From Clostridia bacterium (lineage in GTDB: Bacteria; Bacillota; Clostridia; Oscillospirales; Acutalibacteraceae): 64,000 nucleotides of DNA. Location of the stretch: positions 1 through 64,000 of the forward strand of contig JAFXDV010000013.1 of the NCBI GenBank assembly GCA_017521125.1, given 5' to 3'. The position numbers were made by a program, and so were the translations under genes. Below, in pieces: positions 8,024 through 15,098 of this stretch. The number at the start of each line of letters is the position of its first letter. Positions within the stretch are counted from its first letter, which is position 1. The notes beneath the pieces were generated by a model. The model had not been told where the DNA came from and searched no databases. It worked only from the letters and a program-made list of their open reading frames with translations.

Positions 8024-8651
8024 CAAACTAAATGCTGCAGATTATTTGCTATTTTTATTAGATACCGATGGACGTACTCCGATTAATGGTGCCATTAGAT
8101 TAATGAAGATGATGTTCCTATTTAATCAAGAAATTATGCCTGTAATATCAAAAAAAGGTGCCAATGTTGGAGAATTGCCTCAATTTTTTGCTTATGATTT
8201 CGGACCTTTTTCAAAAGATATATATGAGCAAATTGAATTTTTTGAAAATCTTGATTTTTTAAAAACCAGTCACGTAGATGCTGTCGAGCATACCGATGAA
8301 TTCGATGATTGGGAAACAATATATGGCGAAGATGTATTAGACAGCACATTAAAAGATGGTTATAGACGATTAAATATTGACTATAAGAGCATTAAATATG
8401 AAATAACAGAACGTGGCGACAAGTATGTCCAAACCAAAATCGCACCGGAATTAAGCGATGAAATTAAAGAGTTGCTTACTAATTTCAAAAGAAAAATCAA
8501 CTCTATTACTACACAGCAGTTGCTATTCTATGTTTATTCTAGGTACGAAAAATTCACAACTGAATCGAAAATCAAAGAAAAAGTGTTAGGCAAATCTACT
8601 ATTATGCCTGATGAAGCAGAATTGGTGGATTTAAATGATGACAATAACTAA
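8016..8651 (+). CDS. SocA/Panacea-like (DUF4065-type) protein
   Basis: A 211-residue protein. The ATG at 8016 has AAGGAGGG 11 bases upstream and overlaps the end of the XRE gene. The pattern INGAIRLMKMMFLFNQE followed by FFAYDFGPFSKDIYEQIEFF resembles the RL-x-KL-x-F...YxxGPFS...Y signature of the Panacea/SocA-like domain, which occurs in antitoxin and phage-associated proteins. The C-terminal half carries YEITERGDKYV, a winged-helix-like segment, then a helical region. In this operon it could be an antitoxin-like control subunit or an adaptor. The assignment rests on motif resemblance only. Confidence 0.5.
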   Translation: MSNKLNAADYLLFLLDTDGRTPINGAIRLMKMMFLFNQEIMPVISKKGANVGELPQFFAYDFGPFSKDIYEQIEFFENLDFLKTSHVDAVEHTDEFDDWETIYGEDVLDSTLKDGYRRLNIDYKSIKYEITERGDKYVQTKIAPELSDEIKELLTNFKRKINSITTQQLLFYVYSRYEKFTTESKIKEKVLGKSTIMPDEAELVDLNDDNN

Positions 8652-9075
8652 ACTTAAAAAAAGTATAAGCGAACAAAGTATGGTTGATTCTTTTTTGAAA
8701 TCTTCGCACTTTAGGACATCACTTTTATACACAGAAGTACCTGTTTTTAGTAGGTGTGTTGATGTGGTTCTCCTTAATAATAAAAATCAAATTTCAGCCA
8801 TCGAATTTAAGCGAGAAAAATGGCGTGAAGCCATTGATCAAGTAATGCGTGTTGCAACAAGTTTTGATTATTTAGAAATTTGTGTATTTAAACCGCAACA
8901 TGAAGAATTACGAAAAGATATTCTTAGCACATGCTCATTTATGGGTATAGGGGTATATTTCATAAATCCGACAAATATGAAAGTTTCAAAAGTTTTGAAA
9001 CCCCAAAAGAATAAAAATGTTTGGAAAATTCAAAAAAAATCAGTAATTGATTATTTGGGAGATAAGAATCAATGA
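8635..9075 (+). CDS. Small PD-(D/E)XK-like nuclease
   Basis: A 146-residue protein overlapping the previous gene by 17 bases. The core RCVDVVLLNN...ISAIEFKREKW gives D43 and E57-x-K59, with E34 ahead, matching the D...(D/E)-x-K active site of restriction-endonuclease-fold nucleases. The hydrophobic strands around D43 and E57 fit the alpha-beta core. No separate DNA-recognition domain is present, so targeting would have to come from partner proteins. Next to SIR2 and a base-exchange-like protein it may be the DNA-cutting arm of the system; it could alternatively serve as a Holliday-junction or repair-type nuclease. Confidence 0.6.
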   Translation: MMTITKLKKSISEQSMVDSFLKSSHFRTSLLYTEVPVFSRCVDVVLLNNKNQISAIEFKREKWREAIDQVMRVATSFDYLEICVFKPQHEELRKDILSTCSFMGIGVYFINPTNMKVSKVLKPQKNKNVWKIQKKSVIDYLGDKNQ

Positions 9076-10415
9076 GTGATAATTTAAAGCTTCTAAGATA
9101 TAATACAGGTAACGACAAAAAAGCGTTTGTGGAATTCAAAGACGCATTTGATGCGGTTATATTTAATGCAACTATAGTTGCATATAGTGGAGCATCAGTT
9201 TCGGATATTATATCCATTCATATGAACAAATACATTATAGATCCGCAAACATATATTTTACAGCATGATTCAAAAGCATTTATGTCTAGTAATGGTAAGA
9301 TAAAGGCCTCGGTTCTTAAATATTTGCAAGAATTACCCCAAAAAGTAAATGATATTATTGTAAACGAAAGACGAGCATTAAATACTTCCGATATAAATTC
9401 ATGCTTAGAAGAATTAGTTGAAAAGATATATAAATTTCAAGTTGATTATATATCAAAGTTCATCCAAAAGAAAGATTATGGTAAATATTTAGAATTTGTA
9501 CAGGAGGAAGAAAACAGTAAACATCAATATTCTCCTCAATTCGTAATTGCGCCATATTTTCGTTTAAAAAACGAATATACGAATTCTGAAATTGAGGATT
9601 GGTTGAAAATTAATCGTTCCTCTTTAAAGTTGTTTACAAACAAATATGGAACATCTGGATTTCCGATTGCAGCTCAATTGTTAATAGATAAAAATGCCTT
9701 GTGCAATCTCGACTTTAACCTGTTACAAAAGCAGTATGATTTGCCCGATTATGATTATGTGTTTGTTTGGGTTGATAATTTTTCCCCTTTAACCGCCAAT
9801 AAAAACGAACAATTAGCTTTCAAAAATTTAATGCAAACTTTCAAGAATCTCAACAAACGTATAATAATGGCTTATGGTGGATATGATTCAATATTGCTGT
9901 GTCATAAGGATTTATCAACCAGATTATACGGTGTTGCGCAATCTGTAGGTTATGGAGAAGCTAGAAGCATTACTCCTGTAGGTGGTGGATTGCCAGTAAA
10001 TAAATACTATTTTTACCCAACCCACGAGAGACTAGTATTTGGTGATGTGAGTAATATTTTATCAGCAAATGGATTTTTTAGTGGGGATAAAGGTCAAGCT
10101 GCTACACGTTTTTATGACGAAATATGCGGCTGTGAACAATGCAAGCAAATAATAAAAAATGATATAAACAATTTCAATCAATACAACGAATCTGTACCTT
10201 ATGCGTGGAAAGATGATATAAAAAGGAATAGACCTACAACAGAAGCAAGTTTTATAGCAACCCGACACTTTATGTGTTGCAAACAAAGGGAATGGGAAGA
10301 AATAGAAAGACTCTCTCTTGAAGATTGTAAAAAACAAATTTTGAGCAATGTCGAGAAATACTCTGTAAACCAAATTGCCAGAATAAAGAGGTTTTTAAAA
10401 ACATATGTTGAATAA
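9072..10415 (+). CDS. TGT/DpdA-like protein with CxCxxC...H zinc site
   Basis: A 447-residue protein starting in an ATGA overlap with the nuclease gene. Near residue 351 there is CGCEQC and about 45 residues later ATRHFMCCKQREWEEIE, the same spacing class as the structural zinc site (CxCxxC...H) at the C-terminus of tRNA-guanine transglycosylases and the related DNA-modifying DpdA proteins. Upstream strands such as DYVFVWVDNF (with an aspartate) and RIIMAYGGYDS could be parts of a TIM barrel. The N-terminal ~150 residues look helical and unrelated. If correct, it would exchange or recognise a guanine base in DNA or RNA. No preQ0 synthesis gene lies nearby, so the substrate is unclear. Moderate to low confidence in the family. 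Confidence 0.45.
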   Translation: MSDNLKLLRYNTGNDKKAFVEFKDAFDAVIFNATIVAYSGASVSDIISIHMNKYIIDPQTYILQHDSKAFMSSNGKIKASVLKYLQELPQKVNDIIVNERRALNTSDINSCLEELVEKIYKFQVDYISKFIQKKDYGKYLEFVQEEENSKHQYSPQFVIAPYFRLKNEYTNSEIEDWLKINRSSLKLFTNKYGTSGFPIAAQLLIDKNALCNLDFNLLQKQYDLPDYDYVFVWVDNFSPLTANKNEQLAFKNLMQTFKNLNKRIIMAYGGYDSILLCHKDLSTRLYGVAQSVGYGEARSITPVGGGLPVNKYYFYPTHERLVFGDVSNILSANGFFSGDKGQAATRFYDEICGCEQCKQIIKNDINNFNQYNESVPYAWKDDIKRNRPTTEASFIATRHFMCCKQREWEEIERLSLEDCKKQILSNVEKYSVNQIARIKRFLKTYVE

Positions 10416-11679
10416 AACTTTAATTATCACCGGAGCCGGTTTTTCGCACCCAGCTCATCTTCCTATACAAAGTCGTATCATTGACGAAATGTTATCGAAG
10501 CCTCCTATTGGTTTTATGGACGATTGGGACTTAGAAACTTTTAGCTTTTACAAAGCTTACATTCACGTAGGAATATTTCTATTAGAAAATTATACTCTTG
10601 TAGACAGCAATAAATTCAAAGTCAAAATCAATCAGATAATTGACAACAACAAGAAAATGATAACAGAGCACAATTTTATCAAGAGTATTTCAAAAATAAA
10701 GAAATATGCCAATGAAATTGAAAGCACGACGCATTTAAAAACTTTATTTAATGAAAAAAGCAACCTTGAAGAAGCTGTATTAAATAATAACCTTATTAAA
10801 GATATGGCTAATCTAAAGGAAGAAATTCGTCAAGCGTTAGTTGACTCTAAAATTGCAGTTGACCTTGAAGATTTGTTCACAAAATTAGATAAATGTGTTA
10901 AAGCACAAAGCTATTGGAAAAAGTATTCTTTTATCAAAGTAATTGAAATAAAACAGTACATTTTACAATTATTTATTTATTACTTTGGTAAAAAGAATAT
11001 TGAATTCAAAATAGATGAAAATTATACATCTTTTGCTACATACGTTAAAAACAATCGTCCTTCTATTATTACAACGAATTGGGATACTATATGTGAGCAG
11101 ATATATGAAGCTGTAGGAATCAACTATGATAATTGTTTAAGTTGCGATTCTTATTATAAGAAAAATATCAGTAGAGTCAAACCGCAAATTGCCAAGATTC
11201 ATGGATCTATAAATTGGTTTTCGTGTTCTAATTGTGATTCATTAATAATAAAACCAAAGGGCAAAGAAACCGAGCTGCTATTAAGCGATAAAAAAGTTCA
11301 ATGTGCTAAATGCAAAGCAAAACAAAAGAAAAATGACATTCTTTTTGTTCCCGAAATTATTACACCAACAATGGTAAAACAGTTTACCAAGCAAATGTAT
11401 ATAAACATATGGCAAAACGCACAGTATCTACTTAAAAACGCGAACCAAATAATTTTTGTGGGTTATTCAATGCCCTTGGCGGATTTTGAATTTAGATTTA
11501 TCCTCACAAAATATATTTCGCCAAATGCGAAAATACATGTCGTTTTACACGAATCCGATAAAAAGGAACCGGGCGAAAAGCACGAAGTACCTGAAGATAG
11601 ATACAGATGTGCTTTCCCTAAAAATAATATAGAGTTTCACTATAAAGGATTTACGGATTATTTTGATTCTAATCCTTAG
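10405..11679 (+). CDS. SIR2-domain protein (putative NAD-consuming defence effector)
   Basis: A 424-residue protein overlapping the preceding gene by 11 bases. It shows the sirtuin landmarks in order: GAGFS (residues 9-13) with LPIQSRI, TTNWDT (~221) in place of the TQN strand, a catalytic-type KIHGSINW (~263), two CxxC pairs (about 274 and 299) forming the zinc ribbon, and GYSMPLADFEF (~352) in place of the GTS strand. A helical insertion lies between residues about 60 and 190. SIR2 proteins with such insertions deplete NAD in several antiphage systems (Thoeris ThsA, DSR, SIR2-HerA). Its place as last gene in a nuclease-containing operon suggests the effector role, which is inference. A terminator follows. 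Confidence 0.8.
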   Translation: MLNKTLIITGAGFSHPAHLPIQSRIIDEMLSKPPIGFMDDWDLETFSFYKAYIHVGIFLLENYTLVDSNKFKVKINQIIDNNKKMITEHNFIKSISKIKKYANEIESTTHLKTLFNEKSNLEEAVLNNNLIKDMANLKEEIRQALVDSKIAVDLEDLFTKLDKCVKAQSYWKKYSFIKVIEIKQYILQLFIYYFGKKNIEFKIDENYTSFATYVKNNRPSIITTNWDTICEQIYEAVGINYDNCLSCDSYYKKNISRVKPQIAKIHGSINWFSCSNCDSLIIKPKGKETELLLSDKKVQCAKCKAKQKKNDILFVPEIITPTMVKQFTKQMYINIWQNAQYLLKNANQIIFVGYSMPLADFEFRFILTKYISPNAKIHVVLHESDKKEPGEKHEVPEDRYRCAFPKNNIEFHYKGFTDYFDSNP

Positions 11680-11744
11680 CTTTATTATCAGAAAGTGCCT
11701 CTCCTTCTATTAAATAATATTTAACTTTTATTTTTCTTTTAAAA

Positions 11745-11790
11745 AAATCCTCTTTGAAAGCTTCTCGCTAACAAAGAGGATTTTATATTT
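11745..11790 (+). terminator. Terminator of the SIR2 operon
   Basis: A 10-bp stem (ATCCTCTTTG/CAAAGAGGAT) with a 15-nt loop followed by TTTTATATTTT, starting 66 bases after the SIR2 stop codon. Reads as an intrinsic terminator on the plus strand. Confidence 0.75.
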
Positions 11791-11873
11791 TAATATTAGA
11801 CCCTTTATGAAATAGATTACAAAAAGAAAGAAGGCGGTGCAAATTTATATGCGGATAAAAATTTTGTTATAAT

Positions 11874-12770
11874 TTATTTATCATATTTAATCCTAAAATA
11901 ATCTAAATAGTTTTTAAATGTATCTTGTGCTGAAAGGCAGGTATCAGTGAGGTATCCTTTTTCTTGATTCCATTCTTTCAATCCGCGGTAATAGAACATT
12001 TTTATTTTATCTTCAATAATAAACGGTACAATGTCATGCTTTAGGCATTCCTTGAACATAACGAGTCTGCCGACACGACCATTACCGTCTTGGAATGGGT
12101 GGATGCGTTCAAACTGCACATGGAACTCGATAATATCTTCAAGAGTCACTTTCTCTTTGCCGTTATAATCAGCAAGGAGTTTTTTCATTTCAACCGACAC
12201 ATCTTCAGGTAAGGTGGTTTCCATTCCACCAACCTCGTTAGGCAACTTTTTATAATCACCAACAACAAACCAGTCTTTTTTAGAATCACTTGTACCGGTT
12301 TTGAGAATGAAATGCAAGTGTTTTATAAACTTTTCGCTCAGCTGCGATTTGGCGTTTTCGATAATTTCATCGATGCAACGGAAGTGGGTGGCGGTTTCGA
12401 TAATATCATCAACACGAACGCCTTCCTCGGTTAAACCAATGGTATTGGTTTCAAAGATATAGCGAGTCTGATCGTGGGTTAGGCGGCTGCCTTCGATATG
12501 ATTGGAGTTGTAGGTCAATTCAATCTGTATTTTATGATAAATTCCGCCGTGAACTTGACCACGCTTTTCCTCTTTCAAAATATCGAGTAAGGTCTGTGGT
12601 GCGGGTTTACTTTTATTGCTTCTTTCTGGTTTTTCTGCATTTTCAGGAATGTTCCAAGTCTTGCCTGTAAGGAAAGCACCGGGGACACGACCTGCGGCAC
12701 AATAATTACGAACACTACGCTCAGATGTATTCCAAAGCAAAGCAACCTGTTTAACGGATAGATATTTCAT
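11874..12770 (-). CDS. Fic-family protein with N-terminal HTH
   Basis: A 298-residue protein. Residues 1-50 form a small excisionase-like helix-turn-helix (YLSVKQVALLWNTSERSVRNY). The Fic domain carries the full active site HPFQDGNGRVGR near residue 225, expected to transfer AMP (or another nucleotide) from NTP to a protein hydroxyl. An inhibitory-helix motif S-N-H-I-E-G lies N-terminal to it (about residue 86), typical of self-inhibited class II Fic proteins. The start at 12770 has GGAGG in front; an upstream frame to 12977 crosses the promoter and is rejected. Many such HTH-Fic proteins lie in mobile regions. Target protein unknown. Confidence 0.85.
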   Translation of the reverse strand: MKYLSVKQVALLWNTSERSVRNYCAAGRVPGAFLTGKTWNIPENAEKPERSNKSKPAPQTLLDILKEEKRGQVHGGIYHKIQIELTYNSNHIEGSRLTHDQTRYIFETNTIGLTEEGVRVDDIIETATHFRCIDEIIENAKSQLSEKFIKHLHFILKTGTSDSKKDWFVVGDYKKLPNEVGGMETTLPEDVSVEMKKLLADYNGKEKVTLEDIIEFHVQFERIHPFQDGNGRVGRLVMFKECLKHDIVPFIIEDKIKMFYYRGLKEWNQEKGYLTDTCLSAQDTFKNYLDYFRIKYDK

Positions 12771-12797
12771 ATTCCTACCTCCAAATTTACTGTTGTT

Positions 12798-12826
12798 AGT
12801 ATAACACAATATCGGCAAAATGTCAA
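12798..12826 (-). promoter_or_regulatory. Promoter of the Fic gene
   Basis: On the minus strand TTGACA (12821-12826), 17 bases, TATACT (12798-12803), about 28 bases before the start codon. One arm of an inverted repeat (12810-12823) overlaps the -35 box. Confidence 0.75.
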
Positions 12827-12864
12827 TCGAATCGAAAACGGTATTTATTACATTCTTGCCGATA
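12810..12864. promoter_or_regulatory. Inverted repeat at the Fic promoter
   Basis: TATCGGCAAAATGT (12810-12823) is repeated in inverse form as ACATTCTTGCCGATA (12850-12864), differing by one inserted base, with 26 bp between. The left arm covers the spacer and -35 box. Good candidate operator, perhaps for the HTH domain of the Fic protein itself. Confidence 0.55.
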
Positions 12865-12936
12865 ACGGCATTTTTATTACTATTAACTTTAAAAACACAA
12901 TAGCCGCCCAAACGAGAGGCTTTAATATTGCTTATT

Positions 12937-13842
12937 TCAATATATTTTCGTAATTTGATATTCTTTATCCTGAGCATAGGGATTTATTATTTTTCTAAAC
13001 CAATAAAGCTGTTCTTGTTTTTTAGTTTGAACAATATCAAAGGTGATGTCCATATCCCACCAAGAGCCATCAAAGTAAACTCGATTCCAAGTATGGTGAT
13101 ATTGTGCGTTATCACGCTTATCACCGTCGACAACATAGCAAGGAATGTTCCGACTCCGACATAATGCGGTGAAGAGGTGAGCAAAGTCATAACAGATTCC
13201 CTTTCGTGTGCTTAAGGTTTTGCGAACATTGAAGTATTGAACAATGGGTTCATATTCATAGTCATACTCGAAGTTATGTATCATCCATTCGTATATTGCT
13301 TTTACCTTTTCTTCATCGGTATCACAATCGGCACAAATTTTGTCAGCAAGTTTAACGGTGTTTGTATCCCACAAAGTTGCTTGACCGTTTGTAAGAGAAA
13401 CATTCTCTTGTTTGTAGATGAAAATATATGCCGAGAAAAGCAATACGATTATAAGCATTGATAATATTAAAACATATATTTTCGTCAGCGGTTTATCTTT
13501 ACCCATATTATCGGCGAAAGCGATAAAATACATAAAAATGATAGCAAGCGGAATAAATACTAAAAACGGAAATACTCTGCGACAATAAATCGCATAAGCA
13601 ACATTCATACAAGCAATGAGTATCAGCAAAATATAAACCGTTGCTCTCATTGCTTTTGAATTTATATTAACAGTTAAAAACAAAGTGGGTAGAGCCGATA
13701 GTAGATAGAAAACTTGTAAAGTGGGAGAGAGAACAAAGAAGTGTCTCAAGTAAAATCCCAATATTAAATTATATGTAAGTGCGATAGCAAAGAAAATGAT
13801 TCTTGATTTTGTTTTAGTCTTAGTTGCTTTTTTAGTCTTCAT
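12937..13842 (-). CDS. Membrane protein with transglutaminase-like domain
   Basis: A 301-residue protein. Residues about 12-160 hold five or six membrane segments; the remainder is a transglutaminase-like (papain-fold) domain with the triad cysteine in KGICYDFAHLF, histidine in YHHTW and aspartate in WWDMDITFD. Such domains are usually cysteine proteases or cross-linking enzymes; the catalytic domain follows the last membrane segment, probably outside the cell. AGGAG-like AAAGGAG lies upstream of the ATG at 13842. Substrate unknown. It is the last protein gene before the tRNA-Leu. Confidence 0.75.
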   Translation of the reverse strand: MKTKKATKTKTKSRIIFFAIALTYNLILGFYLRHFFVLSPTLQVFYLLSALPTLFLTVNINSKAMRATVYILLILIACMNVAYAIYCRRVFPFLVFIPLAIIFMYFIAFADNMGKDKPLTKIYVLILSMLIIVLLFSAYIFIYKQENVSLTNGQATLWDTNTVKLADKICADCDTDEEKVKAIYEWMIHNFEYDYEYEPIVQYFNVRKTLSTRKGICYDFAHLFTALCRSRNIPCYVVDGDKRDNAQYHHTWNRVYFDGSWWDMDITFDIVQTKKQEQLYWFRKIINPYAQDKEYQITKIY

Positions 13843-13885
13843 TTCAAGTCTCCTTTTATGTACGAAATTTCTTTGAAACGAAGAA

Positions 13886-13920
13886 GTGGCAGTACAGAGC
13901 GACTAACTTTGTACTGCCAC
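13886..13920. terminator. Hairpin between transglutaminase gene and tRNA
   Basis: An 11-bp perfect stem (GTGGCAGTACA/TGTACTGCCAC) with a 13-nt loop. The following sequence on the minus strand is only moderately T-rich, so it may be a second terminator behind the tRNA or a protein-binding dyad upstream of the transglutaminase gene. Confidence 0.45.
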
Positions 13921-13955
13921 AAACAAAGGCTATTTCACATCTTTTAAGAAAACAA

Positions 13956-13997
13956 CAAACCCGAACGTTTCACCAATCGGTAAAAGGTTCGGGTTTG
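13956..13997 (-). terminator. Terminator of tRNA-Leu
   Basis: On the minus strand an 11-bp stem (CAAACCCGAAC/GTTCGGGTTTG) starts 8 bases after the tRNA and is followed by GTTGTTTTCTT. Fits an intrinsic terminator for the tRNA transcript. Confidence 0.7.
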
Positions 13998-14004
13998 AAT
14001 GCTT

Positions 14005-14091
14005 TGGTGCCGCTGATCGGACTTGAACCGATACGATATTGCTACCGAGGGATTTTAAGTCCCTTGTGTCTGCCTATTCCACCACAGCGGC
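14005..14091 (-). tRNA. tRNA-Leu (anticodon UAA)
   Basis: 87 nt including an encoded CCA end. The acceptor stem is GCCGCTG with CAGCGGC; the anticodon arm AGGGA-CTTAAAA-TCCCT gives UAA. The variable arm is long (class II), as required for leucine, and the T arm TCGGTTCAAGTCCGA is canonical. Its 3' end faces the accessory region on the left, the usual orientation for a tRNA used as an integration site. Confidence 0.95.
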
Positions 14092-14147
14092 GTGCAATAA
14101 GATAATATTATATTTTAGCGTCGTTGTCAAGTGTTTTTTCAAGATAT

Positions 14148-14969
14148 TTAGTATTTTTCTAAATAACTGTGTTTGTTTCCACTATCGGCATCTCTGTAAC
14201 CCACAATCGAGGCCAAATTAACGTTGTGAACACTTCTGAACAGATTATCATCAACGTTAGGGTTGACCTTTTTAATCTCTTTTATCAAAGCTTTAATTTC
14301 TTTTCTTTTAGAAAGCTCTTCGTTATGTTCGCTCTCGCTAGTAAACCTACAAGCACACTGTAAGAACCTGAGTTCATTATAATTTGACCAGGCTATAATA
14401 TCCTTTTCCTTAACTTTGTAAAGAGGGCGGATAAGCTCCATACCCTCAAAATTTGTGGATTTAAGTTTTGGAAGCATTGTCTTAATTTCAGAAGCATAGG
14501 TCATACTGAGAAGCAGGGTTTCAATCATATCGTCGAAATGGTGTCCAAGGGCAATTTTATTGCAACCAAGCTCCTTTGCCTTGCCGTAAAGACAACCTCT
14601 GCGCATTCTTGCACAAAGATAACAAGGGGAACCGCCTGCATCGGTAACCACATCAAAAATATTGCTCTCAAAAACCGTAATAGGAATGTTCATAAGTTTA
14701 GCATTTTCTTCAATAAGCCTTTGATTTTCCTCGTTATATCCGGGGTTCATAACAAGAAAAACAAGCTCAAAGGGAACAAGACTATGTCGGTTCAGTTCCT
14801 GCATACACTTAGCCATAAGCATAGAATCCTTGCCACCTGAAATACAAACGGCAATTTTGTCTCCTTCGCTTATAAGTTCATATTCATTAATAGCACCGCA
14901 AAAATTGTTCCAAATACTCTTTCTGAATTTTTTTATAATGCTTCTTTCAATTTCTTTAAATTTTTCCAT
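14148..14969 (-). CDS. TtcA-family PP-loop ATPase (tRNA thiolation type)
   Basis: A 273-residue protein of the adenine-nucleotide alpha-hydrolase superfamily. The PP-loop CISGGKDSMLM (about residues 43-53) binds ATP; CYLCARMRRGCLYGKA (near 116) supplies the CxxC Fe-S ligands seen in TtcA, and LGHHFDDMIETLLLSM is the second signature. In TtcA the enzyme adds sulfur to C32 of tRNA, and this homologue probably acts on tRNA as well. It is divergent to yifB. A consensus-like promoter (TTGAAA, 17, TATAAT, 14998-15026) precedes it. Confidence 0.8.
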   Translation of the reverse strand: MEKFKEIERSIIKKFRKSIWNNFCGAINEYELISEGDKIAVCISGGKDSMLMAKCMQELNRHSLVPFELVFLVMNPGYNEENQRLIEENAKLMNIPITVFESNIFDVVTDAGGSPCYLCARMRRGCLYGKAKELGCNKIALGHHFDDMIETLLLSMTYASEIKTMLPKLKSTNFEGMELIRPLYKVKEKDIIAWSNYNELRFLQCACRFTSESEHNEELSKRKEIKALIKEIKKVNPNVDDNLFRSVHNVNLASIVGYRDADSGNKHSYLEKY

Positions 14970-14997
14970 AGTCCACCTTACAAAGAATTATATTAAC

Positions 14998-15026
14998 ATT
15001 ATACAGAAAACCTTAGTATATTTCAA
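14998..15026 (-). promoter_or_regulatory. Promoter of the TtcA-family gene
   Basis: Minus strand TTGAAA (15021-15026), 17 bases, TATAAT (14998-15003), about 30 bases before the start codon. Confidence 0.7.
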
Positions 15027-15098
15027 GAAAAATCCCTTGTAAAAAAACAATATTCGTGATAACATAAAAATGCAAATATTTGGCATAGGTGGGACAAT

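Noticed and set aside
12771..12977. Upstream extension of the Fic gene
   Set aside because: It covers the promoter and inverted repeat; GGAGG supports the ATG at 12770.
1147..14012. TTTGGTGCCG shared between the RNA region (minus strand) and the tRNA-Leu end as an att pair
   Set aside because: Only 10 bases and in inverted orientation; chance is more likely.
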